Assembly (NCBI GenBank): GCA_025618425.1 | Contig: CM046847.1 | Span: forward strand, 1,348,134-1,412,133 | Source of the DNA: Heliocidaris tuberculata | Taxonomy: Eukaryota > Echinodermata > Echinoidea > Camarodonta > Echinometridae | Direction: 5' to 3' | Length of the DNA: 64,000 nt | Part shown: piece by piece, positions 22,901 through 34,874 of the stretch | How positions within the stretch are numbered: position 1 is the first letter of the stretch | Layout: every line of letters starts with the position of its first letter | Made by a program: the position numbers and the translations under genes | Notes under the pieces: generated by a model | Told to the model about the DNA's origin: nothing | The model's database searches: none | What the model saw: only the letters and a program-made list of their open reading frames with translations

Positions 22901-24897
22901 TTTACAAACATGACAAAGGAAGTTAGACCGAGGTCTAATAATATTCTTTTATTTAGATATGTCTTTAGATCTAGCGTCGGGTTTAACTGAATATATAGAA
23001 TACCAACCGTAGTGTTTACCTCTTGAAAACGTTTACAATGGGATTTATATTTGCCAAGGATTCCAAATCAACACATACTATACCTATTCCGTAGCATACA
23101 TATCTTACACGAGCTATGAGTTTACAAGTCTCAAATGACGGGTATGCAAACGTTAGGCATATTGATCTATTCTGATGGTCTGTGTTACTGACAGCTACGG
23201 TCATGTAGTATTAATGACTAGATGAAAGTACGCTTACCTTTGTTTACAACAATAAGCAAGACTTTCTTTTCATTGTTCTTCTCACTGTTGTAATTTCTTT
23301 TCTAAATTTGTGTTTGGTCAATAACTTTCCACAAAAGTAACTTGGCTTTTGAAAGTGATAGAATGGTTTCCTTTTCAAGTATAGAGTGACAGTTTTATAT
23401 CCAGAAACCGCCGCATGCGCTGACACCCTTAATATTCCCATGCATAGTGTATACTTGTATGTATTACAATCTGCTAGCCGGAGACTGATTTGTAAAATAA
23501 AATTCTACAACCTCTTCAAGGAATTGCATGAACCCTATAATGTTGCAATAGGATTATACACAAAATCACAAAAATCACAATTATATAGGAATGCGCTGTT
23601 ATTTCACACAGACGTAGATAATTGATCCAGGCTTTGCAGGGTTATAATTGGGTTTTAGGTTAGTTTGTAGGGTGAGAGGTAGTTAAGGTTCAGTTAGTGT
23701 AGAATATTGACAGCGGAGAAATTATCATGCTTGTCGCCGGATAACATGAGTGTCAAAGGGGCGTTATTACATGTATGGTTAATGCTAAGCTTCTTTTTTG
23801 TCTTAGCGTTTCGATTTTAGATCATTACTGCCTAATTCTAATCAATATACTGTTATACTTAACATAAACCTATGTAGACAATTGCAGTTTTCTCTTCTGC
23901 CTTATATTTTATTTCTTTATCTGTAGCCCCTTTGCATCGAATCTTGACTCATCGATCTATCTCGGATATATATGAATTAGGGGCGTAGATACGCATGTAA
24001 TATATGCGTGTTTAAATATATCTACTGTTGGAGGGGTGGGGATCTATTCATCAAACCCCCATCCCCTATGTATTAGGATAGCATATCAATATCCACTCCA
24101 CTGGTATAACTGATCGCTCAATCACTATATATGTTTTGACATGCTTGAATACAAATTGATATCTTTAACAGGGTGTTTAACAGTTCCAGATCGATTTTGA
24201 TAGGCCAAGTTTCTGTTATGAAAAAAAAATATATAATAATAACTGTCCATATCCTTAGTCGAATAAAGAACAAAGAAAGTGTAGTTTACAATATCAGTTA
24301 TATTCATTTATTCAATAATTAAAACATAACATATAATTCTTACCTGATTTACGTCCCCTTTTTAGACCCCTCAGTAACATACAAGAATACAGTGTTCAGA
24401 AGCATACAGAGTATATTGAAAGCATCCACATACAATCATGCGTTTGGGACTACTGTTGAAGCGATTGTGTGAGAATTCGATGGAACTTAATTTTCAGGCA
24501 TTCAGTTCCCCCATGGCACCATACAAAACAGACTTGAATCCCGAATAACAAACATCAACCGACCGAAGTAGTTCCCAATTGAATATCAAGATTTCATAAC
24601 GTCACACATTGTTCGGCTGAATCAATGATCCATTACAGTGGAATACAATGAAGTTTAGTTCTCTCGCATTGCGAATCAAATTATGATTATCTCCTATGTC
24701 ATGGCAGTGTTTATGAAGATGAATGAGAAAGATTATAATACCAATGGCGATTGAGAGTGGAAAGTTTTCAGTTTTATGTCAATTTCTCCATACCCCCTCG
24801 CATGACAAGATCGTCGGTATTATACTCATTTAGCAAATTCGAAGCTGGATCTATCTTTTTAGTTAAAAAATGATAATAACAATAATTATTATTATAT
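19940..24897. other. Intergenic DNA, no gene recognised
   Basis: AT-rich, with a (TA)n run near 22108-22136 and loosely repeated GGATTTAGTGCCTT phrases at 20410-20940. An AATAAA followed by (TTCAA)n on the minus strand near 20995-21035 may be a LINE 3' end. Short open frames show no protein similarity that I recognise. Confidence 0.5.
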
Positions 24898-25309
24898 TCT
24901 GGATTTATATGGGGCCTTATACGTCGATGCCTCTAAAAGTGGGTTTTCATGGGCACACGAACGTTTTCCGCAAAATGCGAATATCGAAAAAATGGCAAAG
25001 TCCAACATTCGCATTTTATGCTCCAAAAGTTCCTAGATTATGGAACTTTTGAGGAGGTTCGGAAGCGTCGTCAATTGTTCGCGGGATGAGGGAAACGTTC
25101 TCAGGAAATTTCAAACTTTTTTGAAATTCTGCGGAACTAAAAACAAACAATTGGTGACGCTTCCGAAACCACGCGCAAGTTTGACGAACTTTTGGAGCAT
25201 AAGATACGAATGTTGGACTTTGCCATTTTTTCGACATTCGCATCCTTCGCAAAACGTTCGCGTGCCCGTGAAAACCCATCTAAAGCGCTTTACATATAAA
25301 AATGGATTT
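24898..25309. mobile_element. Palindromic TIR element
   Basis: The left arm (GGGTTTTCATGGGCACACGA then GCAAAGTCCAACATTCG) is mirrored by CGAATGTTGGACTTTGCCAT and CGTGCCCGTGAAAACCCATC in the right arm. It is about 410 bp and non-coding. Related sequence occurs at 61445-61915. Confidence 0.7.
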
Positions 25310-27293
25310 AGACCGCGCTGCACCTAGCGTCAAGTTTATATCGTTACGTAGTAGAATACTGCATGGCCACTGTGTTCAACCATTTGAAAGTGAACCTTAA
25401 TTTTTATCTTATTTTTATTTTTCGAATTTTATTTATCAAGGACTATTCCTGGCCTCTTCATGTCCAGAACGATGCTTTTTTCAGTGCTAGGAGTACATCA
25501 ACCGTTTGAGCATTGGTCTAGAATTCTGAAGGTATTTCCTTCAGTAATAACGGTAATGAGGTGATATGATTATAGACGAGCTGGGCTCGGTTCAGCTCGA
25601 ACTATGTTCGACAAAAATGTGGACATATAGGCATCGCCAACATGGAATACACTGAGGTTTCCTAAAGAAATTCAACGCTTTCAAAATCAAAAAACTGAAC
25701 GAACGAACGAACGAGTCAGTGAATACATGCTCTATTCCCCCGAGTGAACCTGCACAAAGACAGTCCTACGTCTGCCGCTGTCTCTCCCTTTCTCTCTTGA
25801 CACTCATGGCCATTATAATTGTTCTGATATCGTGAAGCTGTTTTGATTTTCCCCTTACGTTTCCCTGTGATGACCTCATTTTGGGGGAAAAGTTCCGCAA
25901 TAAGAAACCCGCTGTTTACACCAATTCTGGATGTATAATTTTGTGTTAGTATGGTCACTTATTTCATAAACTCGATCGACGTAACATAACGGAGTTGGTG
26001 ATAATTTAGAGGGAAAATTACAGAAATATCTTTTCTATATGGCCTTCGTGTATTTCAAAAATATCTTATTGGCATGTTATAGATAGGCATACTTATAAAG
26101 GTTCAGTTCACATTCACATCAACTAATGATTACTGAAACGTTATACTAATATAACACCTTTTTTAAAATCTGAAAGTGTTATTCTCCGTGGTTAAATAAA
26201 TGAATACAAAGATACAAAATACACATGCATTTTTTAAAATTTATTTTTGTAATTATTTTTTGTATTTTTTGTATTTTGTATTTTGTATTTTTTTTTGTGG
26301 GGGGGGGTACTGTTTATGGAAGTAGTTTCAAAGGATCATTATTTACCAACAACTGTGGTTCCTTTTGAAATGGGGGGGGGGGGGGGGGGAGGGGAGGGAG
26401 ATAGAGATATAACAATTGGTTACGTGAGACGACAAACGGCATACATTTTCATAAGACCGAAACGTGACAATACTCACATAAGAAACAGCTAATCGAAGAA
26501 AGAAGGAGAATAAAAAAAAAAATTAACGATAAGGTGATTTTAGACATTCATTTTCTCTTTTTTTTTCTCAGTTACGGCGTCCTCAGATACCTTTTTTTTC
26601 CTATTGTGATTAAGGTTTTTGTTATATGAGCTCAGAAAATGGGTGCCCTTCTCAATATTTAACTTTTTATTATGTTTATGAGCAGTATATCAACAGATGA
26701 CTTTTAAACAAAAAAAAGGAAAAAAAAAGAAAAAAGAAAAAAAAAAGGAATAAAAGGGAAGACGCGTATAAACCATGATTCACAACATTGTTACGATCGA
26801 TGAGAGGGTATTTGTTTGTAGATAATGGTTTCCGGTATAAGTTTCATCCACCCTTCCCTTTGCTATATCCCTCTCTGAGTAATGTGCGTTTGCACGTCTC
26901 AATGAGGAAACCAGTCTGTATGTTAGTCATTATGTCTATAGTGTAATCATGGTATTGCTGATATGGGTATATGTGTGCGTGCGTGCGTGCGTGCGTGCGT
27001 GCGTGTGCGTGTGTTGTCCCCCCCCCCCCTCTCCCTTTCTCTCTGTCCCGCTCTCTCTCTCCATAATCAAAGTTTACAAATAAATAAACATTTACAATAT
27101 TAAGTGCTATTTGTGTGGTATTGTTTTTTTTAAAGCTCAATGATTTAATACATCTCTATGTATCACAATTTTTCTGTCTCCCCCTTCCCGTCTGGACCCC
27201 CTTTTTTTCTCTCTCGCTTCGACTTGCACTCTCACTATCTCTCTCTGTCTCACTCTCTGATTTGCTGTTATTCCCGTTTCACGCTCACTCACT

Positions 27294-27335
<42 letters not shown>

Positions 27336-28022
27336 TTCTTAGTTTCTCTTCCTATTTCCAACTCCCCTCTCTCCAACATGACTATCACCCATCTTAAATG
27401 TTGTATTATGGTGTTATGTGATTACGACGAAATTTACATCGTTGAACTAAGAAATATATAGTTACCATCTATAAGTGTTTATAAAGCACCAAGGGTTTAA
27501 AGATGCACTGTTGAAGTCTTGTTATCATAATACTCTTTATTTATCATTACTTGCCATGTATTGCAACACATAAGCAAAATCGTTTCCCACCATGTTTTAC
27601 CCCCCCCCCCAATCACAATGCATTCATATGCCATGTTTATAAATACACCTGTCAAAGATCTAGTGGGGTGAACAGATGGTAGTCGTCCCGAGGGGGATTG
27701 CCCTTGTGGAGGCAGTTGTCCGGGGGTAATTGTCCTACGGATAGTTGTCCTGGTTTAATAGTCCTGGAGATATTCGTCTCGGTACTAAGTTGTATACTAA
27801 ACTGAAGACTAAGAAAAATTAAATAAGATGTTGATAAGACCTTAACCTGTCAATTGTTACCAAGTTGCAATGCTGTTAAGCTATCATCCCGAACGTATAC
27901 AATTATTAAAGTAACCCCATCGATTAATCTTATGTCGTTCCAGGGGCGTCGATCCGTTTTTCGGATTGGGGAGGGGGGCAAGACAGCCCTATCGTAACAA
28001 TGATCATTTCGCACTCAATTCA
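25310..28022. other. Intergenic DNA with simple repeats
   Basis: Contains poly-G near 26370, (GT/GC)n near 26970-27015, (CT)n at 27296-27335, and at 27680-27780 a short family of TTGTCC-type phrases spaced about 22 bp. No gene seen. Confidence 0.5.
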
Positions 28023-28030
28023 ATCATCAT

Positions 28031-28765
28031 CAGGGGCGGCGGTGCGTCACTTCGATACATTAGTATACCGATATATTCTGATCAATACACAACCGAGGAT
28101 TATTTTCGACACGCTATTGTTTCTATCTTAACATGGTTCTAGATAAAAACTACTTTGCAATTAAGTGTAATAGCCTCATCATTCATTTCAATTTAAGATT
28201 TATTTCTAACGCTGAAGGCAACGGGTGTTGAATTATATATAGCGATTTTCCTAATATGATAAGAAGATAATAGTAAATGCGAGCGAGCGGCGAATGAGCT
28301 TTGGAAAAATTTTAGAAAAAAAAATTGTCCTCGTTCCTTTTATAATTTAGGAGCACTGCTCATTCTTGTATAATTTAGGGCATTGGGCCCCTCCTACCCC
28401 CTGCTCTACTGCCTCACTATTGTGCTGATATCAGTAGGGGAATGTATTATTATGAAGCCTCTCTGATTTGGAGCTATATGTATAAGGCTCCTTTGTGGAC
28501 TTTATACATACCCATATATATATACTTAACATATACCAATATCTACATATGTCGTATTTATCAGAAATTTAACAAAAGGGGAACTTATTTCTGAGGTTAA
28601 AAGGGGCACTCATCAGAAGGTAAAAAGGACACTTATTAGAGAGAAAAGGGGGCACTATACGAAGAAAAAGGCACTTATCAGCTATGAAAAGGGGCACTTT
28701 GGGGGTACTTGAAAAAGTGAGGGGGCACTGTGCCCCTGCCCCCTCCCCCCGGAGCGCTGCCTCTG
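28031..28765. mobile_element. hAT-type non-autonomous element
   Basis: It starts CAGGGGCGGCG and ends CGCTGCCTCTG, with an exact 8-bp flanking repeat ATCATCAT (28023-28030 and 28766-28773). It is 735 bp with no transposase. Its ends match the element at 4567-4837. The ATC-rich flank makes the target duplication less telling than elsewhere. Confidence 0.7.
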
Positions 28766-28773
28766 ATCATCAT

Positions 28774-29678
28774 AGCATTGATAAAGATATGATGGTAATT
28801 TGAACTTAAGTAAAGAATGCATATCGATATCATAACTGAAAATGGAATTAAAAATCACATGGAAAACGACAAAATGATGGGAAATATATATCTTACATAA
28901 CAGCAAATTGAGTAGAGAAGATATAACACAAAATGATAGAAAAATAAAAACTAATAGAATATGAAAAAATAGAGAAAAAAACTAAATAAATATGAAAATT
29001 TAAACTTTGAATTGAATTATGTATGTTCAGAACGTTTTTTAATGGCGTCATGATTTTTTGGAACGCCTCTTAAAAACAGCTTCTCTACGGTTAAATGATG
29101 CAGTAAAGATTCGAGAATTTGCGCGCGGAGCGCGCGGCGAAATTGAAGTCTGATCTTGTAAAACATTTTGTATTTCATTGTTTGGAAGGCATCATTTCCC
29201 GAGTTTTGCATCAGTTTTTCCTTATTTTATTTTACACCTCCGGATTTATTGGGGGGGGGGGGCAAAATTATATGTTTGCCCCTCCCCCAATATTTTCTGG
29301 GGGAAGGGCAATCGCCCACCCCCCTGCCCCCCCCCCCCCCCCCCAGGATCAATGCCCCGGTATCGTTATCTTTTTATCAAATATATTACATTTGTTTTAA
29401 AGGACATTCGTTTTATTTCATTTTGTTCATTATGTTCTTGGCAAGCCTGATTGCATCTATCGTACTCAACCTTCGATTTAGTATGACATGCAAATGCACA
29501 CAGGCTCACCTCGAGTTCGGACAGATTGTTTAAAGAACTCATTGGCATTTTATGGGTATATCAAAATAACATGTATACATAACTGTTCATATCATCATAA
29601 TATGACATCATACTTTAGATAGGAATATCTAACATATCCGCTTAAAAAAAGCTGGGTTAGTAAATTTCAATAATTTTT

Positions 29679-29737
<59 letters not shown>

Positions 29738-30392
29738 ACGTATAAGTCTAATAGGAGGCATATATACATTACAGGTAAGTAAATTGCAATATTTCAAAAT
29801 ATTTAGAGATCTCGAAAATGTCAGAATTATTTGTTTCACATCTGAACTGTAATTACCCTGATAAATGTGATAATAATTATTAATTTTTTCATACTTCATC
29901 TTAGCATCCCAATTGAATTGCAAAATATTTCAAATATAAGTCTTCTTGATGAACCAGTCGTCATAGAACAAAATTTAATATAATCATGAAAGTCATTTTC
30001 ACAATCAACACAAGTCACGATATCACATAATACTTTTCTTCAAATAGTAGAGTAATGCGTATGAATGTATTTCCTCCACAGCGCTATATTCAACTAGAAA
30101 TATAAGGTCATTTCATTCACTATTCATTGGCCTTCATTATTTGACCACATCTTCCGAAGCCTTTCAATTCAACTCTAAGATTACATGTATTCTTCTTGGT
30201 TACACAATTACTATAATGTTAATCATCACCTATTATGTCACCACGAAATAAACCTATGCCCGTCCCTAAAACTAGAGAAGAGTTGATCAAGTTTAACTGA
30301 TGCCAGGTCATTAAAGAAATCCTAATTTCTATTGTCACTATCATGACCACTGTTTAACGTTGTCAGCGATGTGTCCTGTGTAATAAATACTG
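28774..30392. other. Intergenic DNA, no gene recognised
   Basis: Contains a poly-G/poly-C pair at 29252-29346 that may be another G-rich-ended element, and a (TA)n run at 29684-29725. Confidence 0.5.
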
Positions 30393-30529
30393 AGGAGCGT
30401 TTCATCAAGTGTTTGGTCAGTGACTTTTACCGACAGCTGTTATAAGCTACTAAAATCCTTGTATCTGATTGGCTGAGAGCAAATTTGTTGGTAAAAATCA
30501 CTGACATGACGCTTGATGAAACGCTCCCC
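30393..30529. mobile_element. Palindromic MITE, copy 1
   Basis: The ends GGAGCGTTTCATCAAG and CTTGATGAAACGCTCC are inverted. The inside is also near-palindromic (GTCAGTGA and TCACTGAC). Confidence 0.75.
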
Positions 30530-31136
30530 GGGATCTCTCAAGTTTAACATGTAGAGGTACCACCATTTTACAGTGTGAGTCACACACACACACACACACA
30601 CAAAAAGAAACCCAGATTCAGTCCTAAATACCGTTGAAGTCAGTACATATGGATTTAATCAAAGATTCTCACTTTATAGCCTATCATGTTTTGTTTAATT
30701 TGAAACCTTGATCAATAAAATCTGACCCAGGAAAGTTGAACAGTAGCATTTTTCTTGATTCATGTCAAATTTGCCTCTGCCGAAGTTTTAAATGAAACTG
30801 ATGGTCAACCCAACATTTTTTTAATGGCCTCCATTCCCATTAAATGCAGTCACAAATAATGAAAGTAACTTCTTAACATCATTAATCCGAAACTTGGGCA
30901 AAAGCGATTTTGACATGCTTTTTTAAAACGGCCAGTGCTTAATCATCCATTGTCGCATTTTGATGAGCAGCCTATCAAATCATAGAGGACAATATCAACA
31001 ATTATACCATTATAATATATTTCAGCAATTTCATTTTTTAAAAATAAATATTGGTGTTTGAATATTAGTTTCCTTTTTATTGACTAACACTTTACTTAAA
31101 CTAAAATCATCTTGAGTTCACTCTACTTGAGTAGTC

Positions 31137-31275
31137 GGGGGAGCGTTTCATCAAGCGTTTTGTCAGTGATTTTTACTGACAAATTTGCTCTCAGCCAATC
31201 AGATGCAAGGATTTCAGTAGCTTATAACAGTTGTAGTTAAAAATCACTGACAAAACGCTCGATGAAACGCTCCCC
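31137..31275. mobile_element. Palindromic MITE, copy 2 (inverted relative to copy 1)
   Basis: GGGGAGCGTTTCATCAAGCG at the left and CGATGAAACGCTCCCC at the right. The core carries CTCTCAGCCAATCAGATGCA in the opposite orientation to copy 1. Confidence 0.78.
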
Positions 31276-31474
31276 AGATGTGCCTCATAAACACATGATT
31301 TATCATATTCAACGGGCTCTCATAGAGGTCTCCTTTGAAATATCGGCATTACATTCGAGATTTAATCATCATTACACCACACAGGCCAGTCAGAGATGAC
31401 TCACGAATACACGATTTATCAAAGGGAATCGGCAACTTTGTGGAGGCTTGATTTAATAAATTGTTGAATTTTAA

Positions 31475-31878
31475 CCCTTTCAAGACAATTGGCCAAATTT
31501 TGTGGTTTGACTCAATAGCTTTTGATTCTAAAAATATACCAGATGCATGAGTAGAAAGAGCAACAATTTCTGCACACACTATGTCCATTTTTGTTGCATG
31601 CCCATATTGCGTTTGATGCCAGGAATTTTAAAAACGAGAAGAAGCTTAGAAATCCTTAAATTGGCAACACACTGAGAGGTACAAAATCATTGTTTTTACA
31701 TTAAAATTGGCAGTTTTTTTTTCAATTTTTCGACATATTTCTAACCTTGTATATTGTTTTCAAAGACATTACAACTTATTAGAACCACGTAGCACTAAAA
31801 GAAAAATATTGCTGTTGCCAATTTGAAGAACAAAATGTGATCAATTTAGCCCTTAAATGATTCCTGTCATGAAAGGGT
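31475..31878. mobile_element. TTAA-flanked piggyBac-type MITE
   Basis: TTAA (31471-31474 and 31879-31882) flanks ends CCCTTTCA and TGAAAGGG, the target and end type of piggyBac elements. It is 404 bp, has no transposase and lies downstream of gene B. Confidence 0.65.
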
Positions 31879-32200
31879 TAATATCTGTCTTTCATAACGA
31901 TGTTCAGAAGGATAAATAAATAGCCAGGCATAGAAAGTTTTCAAATATACAATGTAATTATTAAGATATCTATGACTGAATACTGCCATTTCCGAAACCG
32001 TACGGGGGTACGCTTTAGTCTAACACTGCAGTCTATGGGAGGAAATGAGTCTGACATTTGCGGTCACTTGAATATGTTTACTTTTGTGAAGCACATGATG
32101 ATTTTGAAGTGCAATTTTTTTTCCTGGGCTTCATTTTTACACCATATTACATACAGTGATAGCATGTAAGGCAAGGCAGCTCAGATTTTATCAAGCTTCT

Positions 32201-32304
32201 ACAGTTCAAATATAATGCAGATGTTTGTACATGGGACCTATAAATATGTTTGACTTAAAATGAATAGGTCCCATGTACAAACATCTGCATTATATTTGAA
32301 CTGT
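32201..32304. repeat. Perfect 40-bp inverted repeat (hairpin)
   Basis: The arms 32201-32240 and 32265-32304 are exact reverse complements around a 24-bp loop (32241-32264). The hairpin lies 433 bp beyond the gene B stop, so it may be transcribed in its 3' UTR. Confidence 0.92.
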
Positions 32305-32770
32305 CATCATTTATAGACCACAGATGGTAGTCAGATATGCCTAATGAATACAGGTTTCCACCTAATTCCTAATAAATACAGATGTAGAAGTCATATGTAA
32401 AGTATCAGCATTATATTTTAATTTGTAATCATCGCGACACCACAGTTGGTAGACAGAGATTCCTAGCGAATGTTTCAAAGAGATTCAGAGGCCTTATGTA
32501 GAGGTATCAGGCATATGTCTGATTACGTTTGAATTGTATTCATCATTACACCACAAAGGGTAGTCAGTGATGCCCCATATGAGTAAACAAGTTCATCAGG
32601 TTTCAAGTACAAATATCAGCACTATATTCTTTCATCCTAAGAGAACCTAGGGTAATCAGAGATGTCTCATAGATACAGGTTTAAACAAGCTCAGTAGATG
32701 GAACTCATAAACATCGTCATCATCGTCGTCATTACACTAGAGTTGGTAGTCGGAGGTGTGTCTTGCTATC
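32305..32770. repeat. Degenerate tandem repeats overlapping the gene B stop
   Basis: Units of about 100-120 bp each carry a GGTAGTCAGAGATG-like phrase (near 32325, 32445, 32555, 32650 and 32745). The last one is the end of the gene B coding sequence. Two further relatives lie at 31255-31420. Confidence 0.55.
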
Positions 32771-32871
32771 TTCTGATTCTTCTTGAGAATGGCTACGAGT
32801 CCATCGATGAAATCCTTAGGATGTAAAACTAGAGGGAGCTCTGTCTTCGACATGAACAAGTGATTCTTTAC
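32737..32871 (-). CDS. Gene B exon 11 (PDZ2 end, tail, stop)
   Basis: 135 nt, acceptor ATGAAG. It encodes VKNHLFMSKTELPLVLHPKD, a helix and a tail ending SDYQL before TAG (32739-32737). The last codons fall inside a degenerate tandem repeat that continues downstream. Confidence 0.83.
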   Translation of the reverse strand, partial: VKNHLFMSKTELPLVLHPKDFIDGLVAILKKNQKIARHTSDYQL

Positions 32872-34837
32872 CTTCATAGGTTAAAGGGAGAGAAGCAGGC
32901 AAGCAAATAAAAGAAATCACACAATTAGAGCATCCAGAAGGAAAACATTATTCTTTATACAGTCATAAGCATTAAAAATGTTTACAGTGGTTTATATACT
33001 AGATTTTAATGAGAATGTTCAGTGATAAGATCGTTATGTACTTTGACAAATTATTCTATCTACAGTTGTCTCTTTCTCTTTCTGTCTGTCTCCCCCCCCC
33101 CCTCCCCCTCCCCCGTCTCTCTCTCTAACTGTGTAGTAAATTGATAGATGCGGTCATACTGATAGAATAAATCACTTGAATTCTTAGAAAGCCACTGCCA
33201 TTTAATTAAAGACATCATTCTATGACTATTGTCATACCGTAATATTTTTAATATAAAGTATAAAGTTCAATCAAGTGTAACGACTGGAACCTTTCGCTTA
33301 TACTGTTAGGTAGCTGTTATTGCATGATTCTTTTCGCGTGATTGTTATTACCACAAAAAGTTAAGTAGGCTATCAAGTCAATGTATGATTGTTCAATAAT
33401 GGTGCTTTCTCAATATATATTTGCTATTCTTTCATGGAATTGCTCTGTTGAACAATCTTCCTCGTCAGGCCATATCTCTTGAATCATTCATACCCTTACC
33501 AAATACTCATCTGTTTTTAACTAAAGTTCTGAGATTTTAGTAGTAATCATATTATCTTTATACATTTCTATGTTAACATTAAGCAAAATTGTGTCACTGA
33601 TTGTTGATGTATTGTCTTTAGCAAGGTTTGAAGCCCTTTATTAATACTATGTATTTTTATGATTATTACACTCTTAAAATGTTGGGTAAATTTAGTTGGG
33701 TAACTGCTGGTTGGTTAAAAATATTCCCAATTCTGGGCTATTATTAACCAACTGGACACTCGAGTGGTGTAACCGATATTGGTCAATACTTTTTACCTAA
33801 ATATTAGGCATATATTTACCAACAGTATTTGGTAATTATGGGTTGGGTACTTGTTGCCCTGTAGTTGTGTAATTTTGTCACATTTCCTTTCATAATAGGG
33901 TTCATAATAGGGTAAATTTTGTTGGGTAACTGATGGTTGGTTAGAAATTCGCTTTTGCCCAACTTGTGGTAAATATTTTTACCCAATATTGGGGAAAACA
34001 CTTATATGAATATTCATGAATTTTTAGTAGCGTATGGTTTGGGGTGGCCCGATTTACTAACTGTCACCGAATGCACAAAAAATATAAGGGGTATATAAGA
34101 ACTTGCACTAGTTTGCACTAACTGGGCGTTGTGGCGTGCGCCTGTAATCCAGCTAACAGTGGAAGTTATAAACTGATTCAGCGGACCCAGGTTCGAAACT
34201 GAGTCACGTCTTTCGGATGGTGACGTTAAAGGTCGGTCCCCAGACGTAAATAATCATATCTGATTGATACACGTCTGTAAAAACCCAATTACACACACAC
34301 GCACTAACTGGATAGGATAGGACTAGGATAGGATAGGTTAATATATAGGATAGGATAGCTTATAATAGGAAAGGTTAGGATTGATTAGGTTAAGACCCAG
34401 AAGGACGTAACAAGCAGATTTCATTTTGTTTTACCTAGGTTGGAGGAAAAAGGAAACAATAAATTGGGTAGCTGAATTTGCCCAACCACATGATATTTGT
34501 TACCAAACAGCTGAACAAATAGAGGGTTGGGCAATCTTATTGGGTAAGATTGGTTGGGCAATAATTACCCAACTTAGAATATAACCAACAGTTGGGCAAT
34601 TGTAGAGTTGGGTAAAATCTAATGGGTCACCAACTGATGGGCAATTTAATTTGCCCAACAACATAGTAAATGGATTGCCCAACATCAGTTGGGAAAATTT
34701 TAACCAAAAGTTGTGTGGACAGTATGTTGCCCAGTGTTGGTTAAAAATTGGGCATTTTTTTCCCAACTTTTTAAAGAGTGTACCATTCTTCTTGTTATTA
34801 TTATTATTATCATTATTACTATTATTATTATTATTTA

Positions 34838-34874
<37 letters not shown>

